Below, one piece after another: positions 49,317-58,919 of a DNA stretch of 64,000 bases. The position numbers were made by a program, and so were the translations under genes. The notes beneath the pieces are model-generated. The model ran no database searches and was not told where the DNA came from. It saw only the letters and a program-made list of their open reading frames with translations. Numbering within the stretch: position 1 is the stretch's first letter; each line of letters begins with the position of its first letter. The stretch spans positions 102,032 through 166,031 of the forward strand of contig NZ_QHLY01000013.1 of the NCBI RefSeq assembly GCF_003185895.1, in the 5' to 3' direction. The stretch comes from Cryobacterium arcticum (lineage in GTDB: Bacteria > Actinomycetota > Actinomycetes > Actinomycetales > Microbacteriaceae).

Positions 49317-50618
49317 TTGTTTCACATGGCGTGGTTCTTGCAGACCGGATTCGGGGCGTACGGCTGGAACCAGCAGTGGTCGGGCAATGTGGCCAAAGAC
49401 CTCGCGAATCCGCAGTTGTTCGTCGACTTGGCCACCTCGCTCGAGCGGGCTTGCTTCGACTACATGATGCTCGAAGACTCCTCGGTGATTCCCGACGTCT
49501 TCCAGGGCACGATGGAGAATTCGCTGCGCGGTGGCACCATCCGGTTCGACCCGATGCCGCTGGTACCGCTGCTCGCCGCGGCCACCAGCAAGCTCGGCAT
49601 CGTCGCCACGGCTGCCACCACGTTCTATCCGCCGTTCCTCGCTGCGCGCCTGCTGAACACCCTCGACCACCTCACCCAAGGCAGGGTCGGCGTGAACCTG
49701 GTCACGGCCAGCCCGCACGCCGCGGCGCAGAACTATGGCTACGCCCAGCACTTCGAACATGACCTGCGCTACCGTATGGCCGACGAATGGGTCGAGGCGG
49801 TCAAGGCACTCTGGGACACCTGGGAGCCCGGCGCCCTCACCCTGAACGAGGAGACCGGCGTCTTCGCCGACTACACCAAGGTGCATCGCGCCGATTTCGA
49901 GGGCGAGTTCTACAAGACCCGCGGCCCGCTCAACACGCTGCCGTCCCCGCAGGGCTACCCGGTGATCTGCCAGGCCGGCGGGTCGCCCGCGGGTAAGGAC
50001 TTCGGTGCCAGGAACGCCGACACGCTGATCGCCTCCGCCCGGGGCGTCGACAAGATGAAGGCCTACCGCGACGACGTCTCAGAGCGGATGATCAAATTCG
50101 GCCGGGATCCGAAAGACGCCAAGGTCCTGTTCCTGGTCGAACCGGTGCTGGGCGACACCCAGGAGGAGGCCCAGGCCAAGAAGGACCGGATGGACGCGGC
50201 CTTCTTCGCCAACCCCGAGCCCGCACTCGCCGCCCTCTGCTACATCAGCGGCCTGGACTTCTCCACCTTCGACCTCGACGCGCCTCTGCCCGACCTCACC
50301 GGGCGGCACAACGGCCACCAGAGCGTGGTCGAGAACTTCGTGCGGGCTGCTGAGGGCAAGACCCTCCGCGAAGCGCTTGGCGCGACCCGTGACGTGTCCA
50401 CCTCGGTCACTCTGGTGGGCACCCCTGACTCTGTCGCCGCCCAGATGGGCGAGGTCATGGACGAGGTCGGCGGCGACGGCTTCCTCATCGCGCTGCCCGT
50501 GACCCGCAAGAACATCACCGAGGTCTGCGACGGCCTCGCCCCCGCGCTCCGCCGGCGCGGCCTGATCCGCGATTCCTACGAACACGACACCTTCCGCGAG
50601 AACCTGCTCGCCTTCTGA
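49317..50618 (+). CDS. LLM-class FMN-dependent monooxygenase (NtaA/DszA family), paralogue 1
   Basis: The 433-residue protein belongs to the NtaA/SnaA/DszA/SoxA branch of luciferase-like enzymes: [49 protein letters not shown] and [17 protein letters not shown] (flavin-binding region). These enzymes use FMNH2 from a separate reductase to attack C-N or C-S bonds. TTG 49317 is chosen because the product then starts FHMAWF, as its neighbour starts FHMGWF from an ATG. It is 41 nt from the paralogue. Confidence 0.88.
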   Translation: MFHMAWFLQTGFGAYGWNQQWSGNVAKDLANPQLFVDLATSLERACFDYMMLEDSSVIPDVFQGTMENSLRGGTIRFDPMPLVPLLAAATSKLGIVATAATTFYPPFLAARLLNTLDHLTQGRVGVNLVTASPHAAAQNYGYAQHFEHDLRYRMADEWVEAVKALWDTWEPGALTLNEETGVFADYTKVHRADFEGEFYKTRGPLNTLPSPQGYPVICQAGGSPAGKDFGARNADTLIASARGVDKMKAYRDDVSERMIKFGRDPKDAKVLFLVEPVLGDTQEEAQAKKDRMDAAFFANPEPALAALCYISGLDFSTFDLDAPLPDLTGRHNGHQSVVENFVRAAEGKTLREALGATRDVSTSVTLVGTPDSVAAQMGEVMDEVGGDGFLIALPVTRKNITEVCDGLAPALRRRGLIRDSYEHDTFRENLLAF

Positions 50619-50659
50619 CGCCGGCCGTCGCCCCAACCGAAAGACACGAAAGAGGATTC

Positions 50660-51961
50660 ATGTTCCACATGGGATGGTTTGTCGGCCAGGGCTTCAGCGC
50701 CAACGGCTGGACGGACTTCTGGGCCGGCAACCGGGTGAACACCTGGATGAAGCCTGACCTGTACATGGACCTGGGCCGGGCCATGGAGCGGTCCGGCTTC
50801 GACTACATGATGCTCGAAGACGCCTCGCTGATTCCCGACACCTTCAACGGGTCGATGGAGACGTACCTCAAGTACGGCATGAGCGCGCCGAAGAACGACC
50901 CGGTCACGCTGGTTCCGCTGGTCGGGCACGTCACCAGCCGCCTGGGCATCATCGCGACCATCACCACGTCGTTCTATCACCCGTTCATGGCCGCGCGGCT
51001 GATGTCCTCCCTGGACCACATCACCGACGGCCGGGTGGGCGCCAACCTGGTCACCGCGCACAGCCCGCGGGGAGCGCAGAACTACGGCAGGCCCGCGCTC
51101 GCCGAACACGACACCCGCTACCGGATGGCGCGGGAGTGGGTGCAGGTCGCCGACCAGCTCTGGAATTCGTGGGAGGACGGCGCCGTGCTGGGCGACCTGG
51201 AGACGCCGCGACTGGTCGACCACACCAAGGTGCACACGATCGATTTCGAGGGCGAGTTCTTCTCTTCCCGCGGTCCGCTCAACACCATTCCGAGCCCGCA
51301 GCGCCGCCCGGTGATCTGCCAGGCCGGCGGCTCACCGGCCGGCCGGGAATTCGCCGCCGAGGTGGCCGACACCATCATCGCCGGCGGCAAGAGCGTCGAG
51401 GCGATGAAGTCCTATCGCGACGACATCACCGAGCGGATGCTCCGATTCGGCCGGAATCCCACCGACTGCAAGGTACTCATGACGGCCAACCCCGTGCTGG
51501 GGGAGACCAACGAGGAGGCCAGGGAGAAGAAGCGCCGCCAGCAGGCCGAGAACGACGACAAACTGGACTACTTCCTGGCGGCGCTGTCGTACACCACCGC
51601 AATCGACATGGGAAAGTTCGACCTGGATGCGCCGTTGCCCGACGGGCTGACCACCGACGGGGCGCAGAGTATCCTCACCGACATTCAGCGCATCGCCAAC
51701 GGCCGCACCCTGCGCGAGATCGCGATCGGCCCGAAGGACGCCGACTCCGCCCTCTTCGTGGGCACCCCCGACGCCGTCGCCAGCATGATGGGCGACATCA
51801 TCGACGAGTCCGGCGCCGACGGGTTCCTGCTCGGCAACCCCATCGACCGGCGGTCGGTGAGCGAGATCACTGACGGCCTGATGCCGGCGCTGCAGAGGCG
51901 CGGGCTCGTGCGTGACCACTACGAGCACGCCCTGTTCCGGGACAACCTGCTCGCGTTCTAA
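50660..51961 (+). CDS. LLM-class FMN-dependent monooxygenase (NtaA/DszA family), paralogue 2
   Basis: This is also 433 residues and colinear with the preceding gene: [67 protein letters not shown], and the shared ending DNLLAF. AAAGAGGATTC precedes ATG 50660. Tandem duplication followed by divergence is evident. The pair may act on related substrates or form a heteromer. No flavin reductase gene is adjacent. Confidence 0.9.
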   Translation: MFHMGWFVGQGFSANGWTDFWAGNRVNTWMKPDLYMDLGRAMERSGFDYMMLEDASLIPDTFNGSMETYLKYGMSAPKNDPVTLVPLVGHVTSRLGIIATITTSFYHPFMAARLMSSLDHITDGRVGANLVTAHSPRGAQNYGRPALAEHDTRYRMAREWVQVADQLWNSWEDGAVLGDLETPRLVDHTKVHTIDFEGEFFSSRGPLNTIPSPQRRPVICQAGGSPAGREFAAEVADTIIAGGKSVEAMKSYRDDITERMLRFGRNPTDCKVLMTANPVLGETNEEAREKKRRQQAENDDKLDYFLAALSYTTAIDMGKFDLDAPLPDGLTTDGAQSILTDIQRIANGRTLREIAIGPKDADSALFVGTPDAVASMMGDIIDESGADGFLLGNPIDRRSVSEITDGLMPALQRRGLVRDHYEHALFRDNLLAF

Positions 51962-51968
51962 CGTTCAG

Positions 51969-52280
51969 TCAGGGCAAGCCGAGCAGCCGCAACCCGGCGG
52001 CTGCGGCGGCGCCCACGATGACGACCACCAGGAACGGGGCCTTCAACCACAGTGCTATGGCGGCGGCGACCAGCGCGCCGAGCCGGGAGTCGACCGCGAG
52101 TTCCTGGCCGGTCGCGACGGCGTTGGCCACCGTGAGTGAGGCCAACAGTCCGATCGTGAGGGTGCCGGCGACCCGGGCGATGCGCGGGTTGGTCAGCCAT
52201 TTCTTTGGCACGAGATAGCCGAGCAGCTTGGTGAGGAACCCGACGACGCAGGCCAGGATGATGAGCAGCCAGAGGTTCAC
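51969..52280 (-). CDS. azlD: AzlD branched-chain amino acid exporter subunit
   Basis: The 103-residue protein has four short spans and the AzlD pattern: LWLLIILACVVGFLTKLLGYLVP, then VANAVATGQELAVDSRLGALVAAAIALWLKAPFLVVVIVGA. With AzlC it exports leucine, isoleucine and valine. GTG 52280 overlaps the azlC stop by 4 nt. It is convergent with the second monooxygenase gene, 7 nt away. Confidence 0.88.
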   Translation of the reverse strand: MNLWLLIILACVVGFLTKLLGYLVPKKWLTNPRIARVAGTLTIGLLASLTVANAVATGQELAVDSRLGALVAAAIALWLKAPFLVVVIVGAAAAAGLRLLGLP

Positions 52281-53005
52281 GAGGTGACCTTCGGATAAGG
52301 GTCGACGTCGGGCTCCATGCCTTCGCCCGCAGGTCCGGTGCGGTAGCCGAACCATCCGATCAGGGCCGCGACGACGGCAGCGACCAGGATCGGCACGCCC
52401 GGTGGCACGAACGGCACCGCGAGCACAGTGGCCAGGGCGCACACCGCGGCGATGGCGCCCGCCTCCCGGGAGCGCAGCCGGGGCCAGAGCAGGGCGAGGA
52501 ACGCGGCGACGGCCGCTCCGTCGAGGCCCCACTGCTTAGGGTCGCCGAGGGCATCGCCGGCCAGCGCACCGACCAGGGTGAACAGGTTCCAGAGCACGAA
52601 GATGCCCACGCCGGCCACCCAGAAGCCGCGCTTCTGCTCCACCGGGTCGGTCTGCCCGGTGCTCGTGGCCAAAGACTCGTCGATGGTCACGTGGGCAGCA
52701 GCCAGGCGGCGCCATCCGGTGGGGTGCAGCAGCACATTCATCTGCATGCCATAGACAGCATTGCGGATACCCAGCAGGGCGGCGGCGCTCGCCGCTGCCA
52801 CCGGGGTTCCGCCGCCGGCGATCACACCGATGAAAGCGAACTGGGAACCGCCGGAGAAGAGCAGGAGGCTGAGCAATTGGGTTTGCCAGACATCGAGCCC
52901 GGAGGCGACTGAAAGCGCGCCGAACGAGACTCCGTAGAGTCCGGTGGCCACCGCGATCGACAGGCCCACCCGGGCCCCGGGGGACTGACGCAGAGAGGTG
53001 GACAC
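52277..53005 (-). CDS. azlC: AzlC branched-chain amino acid exporter subunit
   Basis: The 242-residue protein has about six spans and the AzlC signature GLYGVSFGALSVASGLDVWQTQLLSLLLFSGGSQFAFIGV, then LLGIRNAVYGMQM and AHVTIDESLAT. It is the large subunit of the BrnF/AzlC-type exporter. It starts at GTG 53005 and is 9 nt from the FetB-like gene. An Lrp-type regulator lies two genes upstream and may control it. Confidence 0.9.
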   Translation of the reverse strand: MSTSLRQSPGARVGLSIAVATGLYGVSFGALSVASGLDVWQTQLLSLLLFSGGSQFAFIGVIAGGGTPVAAASAAALLGIRNAVYGMQMNVLLHPTGWRRLAAAHVTIDESLATSTGQTDPVEQKRGFWVAGVGIFVLWNLFTLVGALAGDALGDPKQWGLDGAAVAAFLALLWPRLRSREAGAIAAVCALATVLAVPFVPPGVPILVAAVVAALIGWFGYRTGPAGEGMEPDVDPYPKVTS

Positions 53006-53014
53006 CGGGCGATC

Positions 53015-53764
53015 CTAGCGGAGCGCCGCGGGGCGCATCCGGATGGGAGCGAGCGAGCGCACGACGACGACCGCGGTGATTGCGCCCGCGGCCATGATCG
53101 AGGCCAGCACCACGACCTGGAAGCGCCCGGCCTCCAGTGGCGAGATGCCACCGAAGATGGCGCCGACGAACGCGCCGGGCAGGGTGACGAGCCCGGTGGT
53201 CTTGGTCTGGTCGGTGGCGGGGATGAGGGCTGAGTACACCGCGTCGCGGGCGAGCCACAGAGTCGACTGCCGGGGTGTGGCACCGAGGGCGGTCCAGCCC
53301 TCCACCTCGTCCCAGCGGTCGTTCACTGATTCGGTCAGCCGGCGGCCGGCCAGGGTGGCGATCGACATGGCGTTGCCGATGACGATGCCCCCTATTGCCA
53401 GTGCGTAGCGCGGGGAGAACTCGATGGCGCCGGTGCTGAACACGATGAGCAGCGTGACGAGGATGCCGGCGGCCATCGCCGTGGCGACCAGGCGGAAGTG
53501 ATTCCAGCTCCAGTGCAACCGCCGGGTGGCGGTGACGGAGGCGACGGTGAACATCACCAGCAGGGCCACCGTCACCCAGAGCGGGCTGGTGATCACGCCG
53601 CTGAGGATGACGCTGATCAGGGCGAGCTGGGCGGCGCCGCGGAGGATCGCCAGGGCGGGCGCGAACCGGTGCGGGGTGTGCGACCCCCACAGCACCGCGA
53701 CGGTGATGGCCACCAGCGCCCCCACGCCGATCAGCGTCGGCACGAGGTCGGAAAGGCCGGTCAT
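53015..53764 (-). CDS. FetB/UPF0014-family permease
   Basis: The 249-residue protein has about seven spans and the UPF0014 features: LRGAAQLALISVILS near TM2, NAMSIATLAGRRLTESV, EGWTALGATPRQS, and DQTKTTGLVTLPGAFVGAIFGGISPLEAG. In E. coli FetB pairs with the ATPase FetA in iron homeostasis. No ATPase gene is adjacent here, so the partner is elsewhere or absent. It lies 4 nt from the Lrp gene stop. Confidence 0.85.
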   Translation of the reverse strand: MTGLSDLVPTLIGVGALVAITVAVLWGSHTPHRFAPALAILRGAAQLALISVILSGVITSPLWVTVALLVMFTVASVTATRRLHWSWNHFRLVATAMAAGILVTLLIVFSTGAIEFSPRYALAIGGIVIGNAMSIATLAGRRLTESVNDRWDEVEGWTALGATPRQSTLWLARDAVYSALIPATDQTKTTGLVTLPGAFVGAIFGGISPLEAGRFQVVVLASIMAAGAITAVVVVRSLAPIRMRPAALR

Positions 53765-53768
53765 CTGT

Positions 53769-54191
53769 TCAGCGTAGCGAGAGCCGGGTCTGGGTCTGAC
53801 CGGCGCCGGCCTGCGTCTTCAGGCGGTGCAGCAGGTCATTGAGCCGACTGGTGTCCGCGACCCAGACGTGCAGCAGGTAGTCGTAGGGTCCGGTCACGTG
53901 CACGGCATCGTGCACCTCGGGTTCGGCCAGGGCGGCGTGCACGAACGTCACGGAATCGACATCCGTCTTCAACCGAACGTCGATGAACGCCTCGAGGCCG
54001 GTGCCGCCGCGGGCCGGTTGGTCGTCGGCGAGCACCGCTTGGTAACCGACGATGATGCCGTGTGCCTCGAGTTTGCGCACCCGCGCCGACGCCGCGTTGG
54101 TGCTCAGGCCGACAGCCGCGCCCAAGGCGCTGAACGAAATACGGCCATCTCGCCGCAGGATGCTGAGTATTTCGCTGTCGATGTCATCCAT
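53769..54191 (-). CDS. Lrp/AsnC-family transcriptional regulator
   Basis: The 140-residue protein has an AsnC HTH (about 3-60, DIDSEILSILRRDGRISFSALGAAVGLSTNAASARVRKLEAHGII) and a RAM/ligand domain ending GPYDYLLHVWVADTSRLNDLL. It is divergent from a LysE exporter (69 nt between starts) and co-directional with azlCD. It therefore probably senses an amino acid and controls export genes on both sides. Confidence 0.92.
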   Translation of the reverse strand: MDDIDSEILSILRRDGRISFSALGAAVGLSTNAASARVRKLEAHGIIVGYQAVLADDQPARGGTGLEAFIDVRLKTDVDSVTFVHAALAEPEVHDAVHVTGPYDYLLHVWVADTSRLNDLLHRLKTQAGAGQTQTRLSLR

Positions 54192-54260
54192 GCCGTGATT
54201 GTAGCTGTGCCACCGCGAATACCCCGGCGTGCGTGCGGGTGGGGGAGCAGGATCCCGGGT

Positions 54261-54905
54261 ATGGATATCGAGTGGGGACCACTGATCGGGGCCGGACTGC
54301 TGGCCGGATGGGGCGTCGCCGTTCCGCTCGGCGCCATCGGGCTTCTGGTGGTGCGGAAGGCCCTGGTGGGTGGTTTCCGGGCCGGTGCAGCGGCAGCGCT
54401 AGCGGTGGCGCTGGTCGATGGCGCCTACTGTGCGGTCGCGGTCACGCTCGGTGCGGTCGTGAGCCCGGTGATCAGGTCGTGGGGCGCGGCGCCGCAGGTG
54501 GTCGCCGGGCTGGTTCTGATCATTCTGGGCGTGCACGGCCTGACCCGGCCGAGCCCGGGGCCGGCCGGGGATCCCGGGCCGGAGCGGCGAGCGTCGCCGG
54601 TCCGGATCTTCCTGACGTTTCTGGGCCTCACGGCTCTCAACCCGGCAACATTGCTGTACTTCGGGGCCCTGACCGCGGCACTGCCGTCCGAGCTCGGCGT
54701 CGACCGGGCGCCGGCCATGTTCGTGGCCGGCGTGGTTGTCGCCTCGCTCGCCTGGCAGCTTGGCCTGGCCGTGTTGGGCGCAGTCGGTGCCGGCCGGATC
54801 GGTGCTCGGGGCCAGGCCGTGTTGAGTGCCAGCGGTTACGGCCTTGTTGTCGGCCTGGGTGTGGCCGCGGTCATCGGGCCGTTGCTCATGGCCGGAAGTG
54901 GCTAG
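54261..54905 (+). CDS. LysE-family amino acid exporter
   Basis: The 214-residue protein has about six spans and the LysE family start GPLIGAGLLAGWGVAVPLGAIGLLVVRKALVGGFRAG with conserved VALVDGAYCAVAV. LTFLGLTALNPATLLYFGAL (the NP-containing TM4 motif) follows. It exports an amino acid or similar solute. Its ATG follows GGGGGAGCAGGATC. The last 4 nt overlap the 3' end of nagB on the other strand. Confidence 0.88.
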   Translation: MDIEWGPLIGAGLLAGWGVAVPLGAIGLLVVRKALVGGFRAGAAAALAVALVDGAYCAVAVTLGAVVSPVIRSWGAAPQVVAGLVLIILGVHGLTRPSPGPAGDPGPERRASPVRIFLTFLGLTALNPATLLYFGALTAALPSELGVDRAPAMFVAGVVVASLAWQLGLAVLGAVGAGRIGARGQAVLSASGYGLVVGLGVAAVIGPLLMAGSG

Positions 54906-55687
54906 ACGACCTGCCAGGCCGGCTTGTTCGCGTAGGCGTAGCGGTAGTAGTCGAGATTGGTCAGGCGGGAGGCTGCGGCTTCGTCGACGAGCACGGTGAC
55001 GTGCGGGTGCAGCTGGATGACGGAACCGGGGCTGCTCGAGGTGACCGGGCCCTCGATGGCGCCCGCGATGGCTTCGGCCTTTTCCTCGCCGAAGGCCAGC
55101 AGGATCAGGTGGCGGGCGCGGCGGATGGTGCCCAGGCCCTGGGTGAGGCAGTGGATGGGCACGTCGTCGGGCGACATGAAGAACCGGGCGTTGTCGATCC
55201 GGGTCTTCTCGGTGAGCGTCTTCACGCGGGTGAGCGAGGCGAACGAGGAACCGGGTTCGTTGAAGCCGACGTGGCCCGTGCGGCCGATGCCGAGGATCTG
55301 CACGTCGACGCCGCCGGCGGCGCGGATGGCTGCCTCGTAGTCGCTGCCGGCGGTCTCCAGGGTGGCCAGGTCGCCGTTGGGTACCCGGATGTTGCCGGGG
55401 GTGAGCCCGAGCGGCTCGACGGCGTCGCGGGTGATGACGGCGCGGTAGCTCTCCGGGTGCCCGGCGGGCAGGCCCACGTATTCGTCGAGGGCGAAGCCGC
55501 GTACCCGCGAGACGTCGAGCGGGTCGGCACGGAGCGACTCGGCGAGGGCGCGGTACGTCGACATCGGGGTGGAGCCGGTAGCCAGGCCGAGAACGGCATC
55601 CGGTTTCTGGCTGATCAGTCTTCTGATCGATGCGGCGGCGAGAATGCCGGCGTCGGTCTCGGATTCGAGGACGACTACTTCAGCCAA
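54902..55687 (-). CDS. nagB: Glucosamine-6-phosphate deaminase
   Basis: The 261-residue enzyme has LGLATGSTPMSTYRAL, FALDEYVGLPAGHPESYR (catalytic Asp), and GIGRTGHVGFNEPGSSFAS (His/Glu/Asp of the relay). It converts glucosamine-6-phosphate to fructose-6-phosphate and ammonia. It lies 112 nt downstream of the EIIC gene, with a hairpin between, in a nagE-nagB unit. Confidence 0.96.
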   Translation of the reverse strand: MAEVVVLESETDAGILAAASIRRLISQKPDAVLGLATGSTPMSTYRALAESLRADPLDVSRVRGFALDEYVGLPAGHPESYRAVITRDAVEPLGLTPGNIRVPNGDLATLETAGSDYEAAIRAAGGVDVQILGIGRTGHVGFNEPGSSFASLTRVKTLTEKTRIDNARFFMSPDDVPIHCLTQGLGTIRRARHLILLAFGEEKAEAIAGAIEGPVTSSSPGSVIQLHPHVTVLVDEAAASRLTNLDYYRYAYANKPAWQVV

Positions 55688-55747
55688 GGGATACTCCAGG
55701 TGCGATTAGTGGGATGGTGCGGATGGTCGTGGGGTACTGCGCTGATT

Positions 55748-55782
55748 GCCGGTGGTCGGGGCGTGAGCCGACGACCACCGGC
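55748..55782 (-). terminator. Hairpin between EIIC gene and nagB
   Basis: GCCGGTGGTCG (55748-55758) pairs with CGACCACCGGC (55772-55782) around a 13 nt loop. It has no T-tract, so it may partially terminate or stabilise the upstream mRNA rather than stop transcription fully. Confidence 0.55.
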
Positions 55783-55799
55783 GGGGAAAGGAGGGAACG

Positions 55800-57044
<1,245 letters not shown>

Positions 57045-57190
57045 GGATTCCTCCTGTGGTGGTGCTCGGTGTGTGTCTTGTGGACTATCGAGTGGTGCGC
57101 GTGCGGCTGAAGGGCTTGTCGATGGAAGTTGGCATGCTGGCGCTGCCGATGAGCTCGGCAGGCCGCCCTGGTGGGGCGAGGCAGGCTGAC

Positions 57191-57937
57191 TTACAGGTCG
57201 TGGTTGAGGTTGAGGGTCATGTGGATTTGGTAGCGGTCGCCTCGATACCACGAGGTGACGTGCTCAACGGGGGTGGACCCCGCCGATGAAGTGCGGAGGA
57301 ACACGAGGAGGGGGACGCCCACTTCGATACCGAGGGGTTCGGCCAGTTCGGCGTTGGCGGTCTCTGCCCACGCGGTCTGCTCGGCGTGGTCGATGCGCAG
57401 GCCGTATTCGGTGGCGAAGGTGGCGTAGAGCGAACGGGTGAGATCCTGGCTGTTGAGGTCGGGCAGCAGGCCGGCAGGATAGTAGCCGCGTTCGAAGGCC
57501 ATCGGGATGCCGCCGGCGAGCCGCAGGCGTTCCACCTGCTGCACCTGAGCACCGGCCTTGAGGCCCAGCGCGGCGCGCACTTCGAGCGGCGCCTCCATCA
57601 GCGTCGACCCCATCACGACGGTGGCTGGAACGAGCCCGCGGCGGCGCATGTCTTCGGTGAACGACGCCAGGTGCAGATCGCTCTGAACGCGCTCGCCGGT
57701 CACGAAGGTGCCCTTGCCCTGGATGCGGTACAGCACGCCCTCGTCAACGAGCTGGCGGATTGCCTCCCGAACTGTTGAGCGGCTCACGCCGTATTTGGTC
57801 ATGAGTTTGCGTTCCGGGGGGATCGCGGCGTGGGGCGCCAGGTCGGTCTCGACTCGTTCGAGCAGAATGGTGCGCAGCTGCACGTGCTTGGGCACGGCGC
57901 CGCTGGCGAGAACCGGGCTGTCGTCGAGTTGTGTCAC
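57191..57937 (-). CDS. GntR/HutC-family regulator, probable GlcNAc regulator
   Basis: The 248-residue protein has a winged HTH (about 15-85, AIPPERKLMTKYGVSRSTVREAIRQLVDEGVLYRIQGKGTFV) and a UTRA domain with RLRLAGGIPMAFERGYYPAGLLP. This is the NagR/DasR class, which binds GlcN-6-P or GlcNAc-6-P. It lies between the EIIC gene and the divergent EIIB-EIIA-nagA operon, and so likely represses both. Candidate operators lie at 58023-58061. Confidence 0.9.
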   Translation of the reverse strand: MTQLDDSPVLASGAVPKHVQLRTILLERVETDLAPHAAIPPERKLMTKYGVSRSTVREAIRQLVDEGVLYRIQGKGTFVTGERVQSDLHLASFTEDMRRRGLVPATVVMGSTLMEAPLEVRAALGLKAGAQVQQVERLRLAGGIPMAFERGYYPAGLLPDLNSQDLTRSLYATFATEYGLRIDHAEQTAWAETANAELAEPLGIEVGVPLLVFLRTSSAGSTPVEHVTSWYRGDRYQIHMTLNLNHDL

Positions 57938-58022
57938 GACTGCGCCACCTTTCGGGAGGACTGGCTTCGAGGAATCTGGCTAGCGGTTTCTGCTGATTTC
58001 TGTGATCCAGCTGACAACCGAC

Positions 58023-58061
58023 CGGACCACTTCCGCTTTGTGGTCCGTACTGGTACGGTCC
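58023..58061. promoter_or_regulatory. Nested inverted repeats in the nag divergent promoter
   Basis: CGGACCAC (58023-58030) and GTGGTCCG (58040-58047) form a perfect repeat with a 9 nt spacer. The second arm is shared with GGTCCGTAC-TG-GTACGGTCC (58042-58050 and 58053-58061, one mismatched pair). The overlapping arms suggest two adjacent binding sites for a GntR/HutC dimer. The words differ from the Streptomyces DasR consensus. The remaining 57938-58188 gap shows GATAAT near 58070 and a GAGGAG ribosome site before EIIB. Confidence 0.6.
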
Positions 58062-58188
58062 AATTACTCGATAATGAAGGTGCGGCGGTTGGTTTGTCAA
58101 GGGCCGACCCGCACGGGCTTCTCGCCGACGAGAGCCTCCTTCCCGACCGTTCGACCCCCAGCGCACTGCAACAACTGAGGAGTAACTG

Positions 58189-58422
58189 ATGAGTAGCAAG
58201 GCAGAAAAGATCCTGGCCGGCCTCGGCGGCGCCGACAATGTCATCGACATCGAGGCGTGCATCACCCGGCTGCGCACCGAGGTGACCGACCCCTCGCTGG
58301 TTGACGAACCCGCCCTCAAGGCCGCCGGCGCGCACGGCGTGTTCCGGTCGGGCACCATCGTGCAGGTCATCGTGGGCCCTGAAGCCGACAACCTTGCCGA
58401 CGACATCGAGGACCTGCGGTGA
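58189..58422 (+). CDS. GlcNAc/glucose PTS EIIB protein
   Basis: The 77-residue protein is a free-standing EIIB of the glucose family: AEKILAGLGGADNVIDIEACITRLR, with the phospho-Cys in EACITRLR, and LKAAGAHGVFRSGTIVQVIVGPEADNL. It takes the phosphate from EIIA and passes it to sugar bound by EIIC. TGAGGAGTAACTG precedes the ATG. It overlaps the EIIA gene by 4 nt. Confidence 0.93.
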   Translation: MSSKAEKILAGLGGADNVIDIEACITRLRTEVTDPSLVDEPALKAAGAHGVFRSGTIVQVIVGPEADNLADDIEDLR

Positions 58423-58892
58423 CGCTGCTCGACCTGGTCGTGCTCGCGCCGGTGCCGGGCCGCGCCGCCGCGCTCGACATCGTGCCTGACCCCACCTTCG
58501 CGCAAGCGATCGTGGGACCGGGCGCCGCCATCGTTCCGCCCCACGCACTCATCGACGCAATCGCACCGATCACCGGCAAGCTGCTCAAGGTCTTCCCGCA
58601 CGCGTACGTCATCGTGGCGCCGAGCGGGGTCGGGGTGCTCGTGCACCTCGGCATCGACACGGTGCACTTGAAGGGCGCGGGCTTCACTCTGCGCGCCCAG
58701 CAGGGCGACACTGTGACCGCCGGCGACGTGATCGTGAGCTTCGACGTTCCCGCCATCGTGGCGGCCGGCCGCGACCCGATCGTGCCGGTCATCGTCCTGG
58801 ACCGGAAAGCTGCCGACATCACCCTGGCCGACGTGATCGGCCAAGGCGCCGATATCGCGGCCGGAGACACCTTCCTCACCGTCAACCGCTAA
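58419..58892 (+). CDS. Glucose-family PTS EIIA protein
   Basis: The 157-residue protein is a free-standing Crr-like EIIA: LAPVPGRAAALDIVPDPTFAQAIVGPG, APITGKLLKVFPHAYVIVAPSGVGVLVHLGIDTVHLKGAGF (the final His accepts phosphate from HPr). It starts at GTG overlapping the EIIB stop. It would supply EIIB, and as a Crr-type protein could have wider regulatory partners. Confidence 0.92.
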   Translation: MTLLDLVVLAPVPGRAAALDIVPDPTFAQAIVGPGAAIVPPHALIDAIAPITGKLLKVFPHAYVIVAPSGVGVLVHLGIDTVHLKGAGFTLRAQQGDTVTAGDVIVSFDVPAIVAAGRDPIVPVIVLDRKAADITLADVIGQGADIAAGDTFLTVNR

Positions 58893-58919
58893 CCCGCCTT
58901 TCTGCCTGGAGATTTCGTC

